NCBI GenBank assembly: GCA_031310005.1
Contig: CM062379.1
Location: forward strand, 3,906,001-3,970,000
Source: Dactylellina haptotyla
Lineage: Eukaryota; Ascomycota; Orbiliomycetes; Orbiliales; Orbiliaceae
Length of the DNA: 64,000 nucleotides
Reading direction: 5' to 3'
This document shows positions 58,101 through 64,000 of this stretch, piece after piece; the stretch's first letter is position 1; each line of letters opens with the position of its first letter. The notes beneath the pieces were generated by a model that saw only the letters and a program-made list of their open reading frames with translations, did not search any database and was not told where the DNA came from. The position numbers were made by a program, and so were the translations under genes.

Positions 58101-60364
58101 CAGTTCCCTTTTCCAGTTCTCAGCTCCCGGCATCGGTCTGTGGTCTTCTGAGCGAGCAAATGTAGTGGGTTGAGAGGTACCTGGTCGGCTGACCTTCCGT
58201 TCAATCAGCGACTCTTCGGGATTGGCTGGAACATGGTCTGTTGGGTGACCTGAACCTGGTCGCCTGCAACGTGATGTAATTTCGCAGACAGCAAGCTCTC
58301 GTTTTAGTGCAAAAACCTCAACCCCTCTCTTCTCGTCTCTCGTAGCCCCATGGTTCGACACACAATGGAGGGACTTTTGCTCAATCAGCAAGGGTAATTC
58401 CCTTCGCGTTCTTCTTAGAAATATTTCCCAGTACATCTATCCGGGTGAGGACCTAAGCACCCTGGCGGGGCAGTCTCGGGATTTAGTGGAACAGATTGGA
58501 CGAAGAACACATTAACTCTTACTCAATCGATGCAACCAACTTATTGAAGCTGCATTCTGATATTGAGGCCCGCAGCTAACTAATGCACTTACTTGCATGA
58601 GTAGGTTTGAAAATTTCAACATTCCAGTTGATAACTAAGTAACTAGTTCTGCATTGGACTTTTTGCGAATAAATTTCATTCGTAGATTTACATCTCGAGA
58701 GCTGCCTAACTGCATTCTAAGGTTAAGGGCCAATTAGATGGGCGGAAAGCAACATTGTGAGGCTTGAAGGCGCAATTGCACAATTACTTGTTGCTTAAGC
58801 TTGCGTTTGGATTGCGAGTGATGCTCAAGTGTCAAAACCCGAAACGTAGCTATGGTCGGGAAATCTTCCCGGTCGCCTATAAACATCTGTCAAAGCTAAA
58901 ATAAGTCGCTATCGGGGCCATCGCAGGAATGCAGCTTACCGTCCAGCAGGCGAATCTTGGTGCTGCGGGGGTTTTTTCGCCTGAGGTTAGCCTCAATTCT
59001 TTTTGTCGTTTACTGTTCTGCGTTGTGGTTGCTTACTGGCGCCGAAACATTGCGAAAGCCTTCGAACAGGAAGAGATAAATACATAGGTAACCAGTAAGT
59101 CGAAAGAAATGGGAAAGAAGACATCTAAAATTTAGAACTAGCGGGACTCTTGGATGTCTATAGATAGCTACGTCGTTGGTGTCCGCATACCGATCAGCCT
59201 CATTCCCGTAGACAAGCTTAGAGATCTTTCCGAGGCCTTAATTTTGCCGCAGGTGCTGTTTGACGCAAACTTAACATCAGTTCTCCGCACCTTCACCAAG
59301 TCCAAGCCAACAAGTGGATGCTCTCCAGTGGCGTCACGGGCGATTTAGGATACGAAAAGCATAAGTACGCGAGTACTTCAGCACGCTGAAAACGTGGCTG
59401 AAATCCCACAAGAGCCGAGACTTCTCTACTACTTTTTGCTTCATTTCCATTTCGAGCACTAGAGAACATAAGCATCGTGGGCCGGTCACTTTTGTAAAGA
59501 ACCTATTTTCAGGATCGAGCGACTACGGCAGAGTTCCTACATCGCTTCCCACACGATCAGATAATCTAGTCACACCATCAACTGGGCCGACTAGTCCCTT
59601 AATCTCTCGTTTTGGTCATCTTTGTATCGTTCTGCCCTTCCAGCCAAGTTTTTGAGCCAAATCTGACTTTGCAAGTTGGGCACATGAACCATCTTTCGAG
59701 GCCAACCTCTGATGTATCAACACTAAATCGCCACGTGCGATGGACCACTGGCCTTCTTACCCAGCTTTGCCCACAAGCCTTAAGCCCATCGTGCGGCAAG
59801 ATACCTCGAACCTAGTCAGATCCTCGTTAAATTCTGCACGAGGACATTATTTAAGGGTCTCCAAAAAGAAGTCATAGAAGTATCCACCCATACAGTGTAT
59901 GCGAGAGGATACTTTCAATCCATCACATCCGAAGCCAAGAAACGTCAAAAAGACGACTATAAACCGCGAGACCAGGCGAAACAGTCCCGTGTCTCAAAAG
60001 CTTGATCCTCATTCTTATCGCCAAACTATCTCAAAAGTGGGTTCGAGATATAATCATCTCCCAGAGTCATTCAGATGAAGATCGCCTCTTAGTAAGTTTT
60101 TCCTCTTTCTCGCATTCCTTTTAAGTCCTAAGAGAGCACCGAAACCAACGACGTTCGGTTTCGATTTGTCATTTTTCTTGGTATTCGGCGCCTGAATGAG
60201 TCTCTTGCGATAGACGAAACGATGACAGAGATTATAGCGTATATACCTTTCTTTCCCCTGAATGTTTTTGCTTAGCTTGTATTTTCGTTTTTGAAGTTTT
60301 TGAATTCTTGTTCGATTTTTGTCTACCTATGGATTTGCAACTACTTCACTTAAGATAATTTAAA
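55172..60364. other. Gene-poor region, about 5.2 kb
   Basis: Begins with the F-box gene promoter. No coding region could be supported between 55600 and 60060. Several 60-110 codon open frames exist on both strands (for example 58098-58436 minus) without motifs. The sequence 57260-57760 has a different, more even base composition than its AT-rich surroundings but matches nothing I can identify. The stretch 60060-60364 is probably the leader of the next gene, with a six-codon upstream frame (60075-60092) ending directly at a GTAAGT donor. Confidence 0.45.
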
Positions 60365-60955
60365 ATGCCAACTTGGGACGCTAATACGAAGTTTATCGCA
60401 ATCAGTCTAGGTGTCGTCGTCGGGGTTGGCCTGACGGTCCTCATGGCTCGTGCGTTTTATCTCAACTACACCATGTCCAAGGCAAGAAAAAACACTGCCC
60501 AAGTCGTACAACCAGGAGCAGCAAGGGAGGTATCCATGCGAGAGCGAAGGCAGAACACTCGAAGGGTAGCCCGCGGTGGCCGATCGCGAGATTATCATGA
60601 TGTGGAGTCTGGATTGCGAGAGTATGTTGTTTGATTCTTTCAGGATACTACCGGATGGGCAAGATGGCTAATATGAATATGGCGATATAGACCACCTCCA
60701 GTTCACCTAGCTCGAGAATGGGAGGATCCACTGCCACTTTATGAACTGCCCCCAGAGTACGAGGCTATTGCAAAGCCAGGGCACCGGAGGGTCGAAATAC
60801 CAACGGACGACCCCGTACCTTATGATGAGATCGACCTGTATCAAAGCCCGACTGTTGCGTCTTCGTCATCTTCGTCCTCCTCATCGTCTTCTTCACCGCA
60901 TACACCAACACCAATACGTGAAGATCCTCCGTTTTATTCGGTAACTGTTAGATGA
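60365..60955 (+). CDS. Small single-pass membrane protein with PPxY motifs (RCR-like)
   Basis: Exons 60365-60621 and 60691-60955 (intron 60622-60690, GTATGT..ATAG), 173 residues. One N-terminal membrane helix (FIAISLGVVVGVGLTVLMA) is followed by a basic stretch (ARKNTAQ .. RERRQNTRRVARGGRSR), then an acidic, proline-rich cytosolic tail. The tail holds LPLYELPPEYEA, with the PPxY motif PPEY preceded by an LPxY, a run of about eleven Ser, and a second PPxY (DPPFYS) near the C-terminus. PPxY motifs bind the WW domains of Rsp5/NEDD4 ubiquitin ligases. The size and layout resemble yeast Rcr1/Rcr2 and other membrane adaptors of Rsp5. Domain layout is seen; the adaptor role is inferred. Confidence 0.78.
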
Positions 60956-61734
60956 GGCCCGTTTGTCCAGCTGTCAACTAGCAGCACATCCTACGAGCTC
61001 TATTATCGAGTTTTATAGCAGTTTCATACACGATCAACATCCTTTCTTTTGTTAGATATCTCTTCCTCTTTGGTCCAGCAGTTGGTTCGTGCGCGGTTGG
61101 ATTTTTACCCTTATCTCTTCATATACCCTGGGTCGGATTTACCCTATTTGATAATGTTAATACGGCGAGCCGTTAATATTTCCAGCATTCGTTTTGAGCT
61201 ATTCCACCTGTTTCTGGCGTTTAAAGGGGCGTTATTAGAGGCGTTCTGGGGTTTGATTTTTGTTTCTATGGTTTGATTTATTTTGGTCTCAGAAGGCTCC
61301 AGGAGCTCTTTGCGTATTGGTTGCTTGTAGAGGATTCCTCTAAGATTGAACGCTGGATGGGGGTTTTTTATCACATATTTCTTAACAGAGTGGCATGATT
61401 TGGAGACTGCCGTATCTCTTCTTCTTTTCCTTGAATTTAACCATATCTCGAATAAACCCTTCTTTCACCCACTTTGTAAATGCATTTCAGAAACCGTAAC
61501 AAGACTCCTCTCGCCCTCCGCATAACCTGATGTCTACAAATAACTTTCCTTTTAGCAAAAAGCATACAAACGCAATCAGGAACTCCGCTCTTATGCCTCG
61601 GCCCTCATAATCATCATACATATTTAAATTTCAGACAGCCTTCTAAACCGGCCCCATCTTCTGTAAGTAAAGATCACCATACAACTCCACCCAAACCTAA
61701 ACGATAAGCAAACAAAAGTAAAGAGGTACCATCT
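60956..61734. other. Convergent intergenic
   Basis: 3' flanks of the PPxY protein gene and of the gluconokinase gene. T- and AT-rich, with no gene seen. Confidence 0.55.
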
Positions 61735-62566
61735 TCATGTTTCTTCCGTCTCATCACCAGCAGCATCTTTATCCTCGTCAGGGATATCTGTTAGCATCAT
61801 CTGTCGAACGACTTCTACTGCTTTCTCAACGACTTCATTTGGGGTCAAGTCATCAGTCCAAACCACCTTGCAATCAGCTTCGACCTCCTTCTCGTTATCA
61901 TCGCCATCCTCCTCGGATTCTCTGGGGACTTCTGCAGTAATGATCTGGCTGTGGACCATGTTTTTCTTCATATAATGATTCTGGCGCTCCTCGATACGCT
62001 GAAGAAGAACCGCTTCGGAGGCCGTCAAGAAAACAAATCTCAGAACGGCCAAACCGGGCTCGGATAATTGACTGCGGAGCAAGTGCCGATACGCTTTCTT
62101 CAATGCCGAACATGTTGTGATGCACCCCGGTGGGGTCGAGTTACTAGCGATCAACTCCTCGGGAGGCGAGGTCGGCGTAGATGCCGTCTCCAATGAGACG
62201 GCAGATATACGTTGTAACCATCCCCAACGATCTTCGTCGGTGAGGGGTTCGCCTTGGGACATTTTATCGATGTTCTGCGTGGATGCGGTCAACCCCAAGA
62301 TCTAAATCTCTGTTGAAAGCGGTCTACAAAACAAAATTACATGGAGAAACGACGTAACAGGCTCCTGTTTCTATGACTGGGTGGCGCACCTCTTGAGAAT
62401 GAAGATCATCGCCTTCAACCATTGGTAACCCATAAGTTGAGGCAATTGCCCTTGCAACTGTGGATTTGCCGGTGGCAGCAGGTCCGGCAACAATGAAAAT
62501 CCGGGGCAATCGACGGTCGTCGAGGGGGGGCATGGTGTCCTCGGGTGGGATCTCTGGAGAATCCAT
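61735..62566 (-). CDS. Gluconokinase
   Basis: Phosphorylates D-gluconate to 6-phosphogluconate with ATP, feeding the pentose phosphate pathway; cytosolic. Exons (minus): 62566-62390 and 62274-61735, intron 62389-62275, 238 residues. The Walker A motif GPAATGKST is at residues 28-36. The substrate region is GLPMVEGDDLHSQENIDKM (the intron falls between GDDLHSQE and NIDKM), followed by the family signature GEPLTDEDRWGWL. CSALKKAYRHLLR and LTASEAVLLQRI also fit. An acidic stretch (EEDGDDNEKEVEAD) interrupts the C-terminal part and makes it longer than bacterial GntK/IdnK; this is usual for fungal members. Two in-frame ATGs (62566 and 62533) are possible starts; the first is used. Confidence 0.93.
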
Positions 62567-63681
62567 CTGTATACAGAGCGTCCTGTGAGATTGATAAATT
62601 GGTAGATTCTAACGATTTCTAACGGCTGGCCGATGGCGCTCGTATTCAGCTGATGGTGTTTGTAATTCGGGTGGAGGCTATTTTTCCGATAGATGGATTA
62701 GTGGTGATGCATCGTCATGACGGCTTCGAGTTGGAACAACAGGCGACGACGGGGGATATAAAGACGGTCGCCGTCACAACTCACAGCCCTGAACATGGAG
62801 GAAAAAAGCCCTGACGGAGGGGTGCGCCCCTTTCGGTGCCCCTCCACCTACGTCGTATCCCAAAATTCTTTTACAGCGGAGGCTGACTCCGCAGTACTCA
62901 GGCGACAAGAATGCGGGGAAATCGCAATTCCATGCTTCCTGCTCGAACACCAAAACGGAGAAAAAAAGACGCAAAATCGAAAAGGTTAAAAGCCAACCGA
63001 GCAGGAAAAAAAAAAAAAGAATAAAAAACTTGTGAGAAAATATATTATTTATTCTTTTTCGGACCAACCGATAGACGTCTTTTTACTAGGTAGTCGAATC
63101 AGGAGTGCAGAGAAGTGGAGAGAAATGTACGAGGTAAGCAGGCTCGAGTTTATTGCTCAGGACGGACATGTGGTCGCGAGACCCACTATGCAGGCAATAC
63201 CTTTCGTTTTTCCTTCGTAGGTATTCCCACTACGTTTTAGCTTTCAGACTACGGCGGCAAGGCGGTGCTGGTCTATGTCTGTGCCATGTATGTACCCCGG
63301 ATCATCAGGGCCGGAGTAGTGGGATTGGGGAGCAAGGACGTCATATTTGTTCTTCGGCTGGGCAGGCCGACGAGTAGAACAGTGCATATTGCTACTATCG
63401 ATATCCTGGCAAGTGCCTGCAATAATACAACAGGGCATGCATCTCGACTTTCGTGTTGTTGGTGTGGTGGGTTCCTGGCCAATGTTACACGGATGGACAG
63501 ATCCCAGAAAGCTGGGTCGAGCTGGGGAACATTGCTTCTAATGGTATAGCGCAGGTACGAAACTCAGGTGCCTGGAGGTGGGAAACAACTTCGATTGCGT
63601 TACCGTGCATATATATACATGTAATTTGCATTACAAAAAAACTCTTGGGAGGACCATGGTTTTCTTGGCCTCACCTCTTCT
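62567..63681. other. Intergenic with unresolved open stretches
   Basis: Gluconokinase promoter at the left. A GC-rich palindrome lies near 62817-62846 (GGAGGGG .. CCCCTCC). On the plus strand, 63110-63660 has overlapping frames. One reads CYTDGQIPESWVELGN (from about 63483) and runs into a GTACGA donor-like site near 63555. This looks somewhat protein-like, but no complete gene model could be built. Confidence 0.45.
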
Positions 63682-64000
63682 TCAAACTTGGAAATCAATA
63701 CTCGAGCTTGATATACGATTGCCTTGGTAGCCAATGGGCGTAGCCAGACTCTCGGCAATTGCTATCACCCCTTGTGCTTTGCGTATGGCTTCATATGATT
63801 CATCAAACAGCACATACCGCCCACCCGGGGATTCACAACGGGAAAATAAGCGCCGAACCTTTTCTTTGGCTTCCGGGATTTTCATCCACGCTGCATTTCC
63901 TAGATCTATGTAATCGTATGGTAGTCTTCCACTATTGTCTTCGATGTTGAAATCTGCCCCTAGGCGCCACAGGCATTGCAATGCCTCAATCACCCTTCCC
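63682..64000 (-). CDS. C-terminal end of an ankyrin-like protein (runs off right edge)
   Basis: The frame is open from the window edge to the stop at 63682-63684, and the start lies outside. The first residues read as the end of an ankyrin repeat (ALQCLWRLGADFNIEDNSGRLPYDYID: A-x2-L-W-x-L-G-A-D and D-N-S-G-R-L-P-Y-D). A charged tail follows (EAKEKVRRLFSRC .. YVLFDESYEAIRKAQ). Too little is visible to name a product. Confidence 0.6.
   Translation of the reverse strand, partial: GRVIEALQCLWRLGADFNIEDNSGRLPYDYIDLGNAAWMKIPEAKEKVRRLFSRCESPGGRYVLFDESYEAIRKAQGVIAIAESLATPIGYQGNRISSSSIDFQV

Noticed and set aside
58098-58436. 112-codon minus-strand frame
   Set aside because: Arg/Glu-rich without motif or convincing start, in a gene-poor stretch.
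62817-62846. GC-rich palindrome as a terminator or regulatory hairpin
   Set aside because: Short and imperfect, and no bacterial-type terminator is expected in a fungal nuclear promoter.

Overview
The window looks like nuclear DNA of a filamentous ascomycete (Pezizomycotina). The protein genes are mostly broken by short introns (about 50-110 bp, with GTNNGT-type donors, CTAAC-like branch sites and NAG acceptors). Gene spacing is loose and the gene families are typically fungal: CHO2-type methyltransferase, Fig1-like protein, CSC1/DUF221 channel, SFP1-type zinc finger factor, L-arabinitol dehydrogenase and fused lycopene cyclase/phytoene synthase. The class cannot be fixed from the sequence. 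No prophage, CRISPR array, operon or recognisable intact transposon was seen. I built the exon models by hand: donors and acceptors were read from the sequence, the phase was checked, and each complete spliced length is a multiple of three.

Left part (1-18 kb). The window opens with the 5' part of a phosphatidylethanolamine N-methyltransferase gene (minus, runs off the left edge) and a split tRNA-Glu(CTC). A secreted subtilisin-like protease (plus) follows. Then come four minus-strand genes: a Fig1-like membrane protein, a complete cytochrome P450, an NAD-dependent L-arabinitol 4-dehydrogenase and a CSC1/TMEM63-type channel.

Middle (18-41 kb). A gene-poor stretch of about 5.6 kb leads to the SFP1-like C2H2 factor (minus), which has a gene-free upstream region of about 4.5 kb. 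Next are a small conserved membrane-anchored protein, a seven-exon amidase and a single-exon 1,099-residue disordered protein with a Cys-rich C-terminus (all plus). A two-exon MFS transporter (minus) closes this part.

Carotenoid pair (42-47.6 kb). Phytoene desaturase (al-1/carB type) and bifunctional lycopene cyclase/phytoene synthase (al-2/carRA type) lie in tandem on the minus strand, 1.1 kb apart. Together they encode the steps from GGPP through phytoene to desaturated carotenes and their cyclised products. No opsin or carotenoid-cleaving oxygenase gene is visible beside them.

Right part (48-64 kb). It holds a four-exon orphan protein with polyproline and Ala/Gly runs (plus), an F-box-like protein (minus) and a long gene-poor stretch. 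A small single-pass membrane protein with two PPxY motifs (plus), a gluconokinase (minus) and the C-terminal end of an ankyrin-like gene (minus, runs off the right edge) follow.

The genes do not form one functional system. The only clear pathway linkage is the carotenoid pair. The least-described items are the orphan at 48670-51469, the disordered protein at 35178-38477 and the PPxY membrane protein at 60365-60955.
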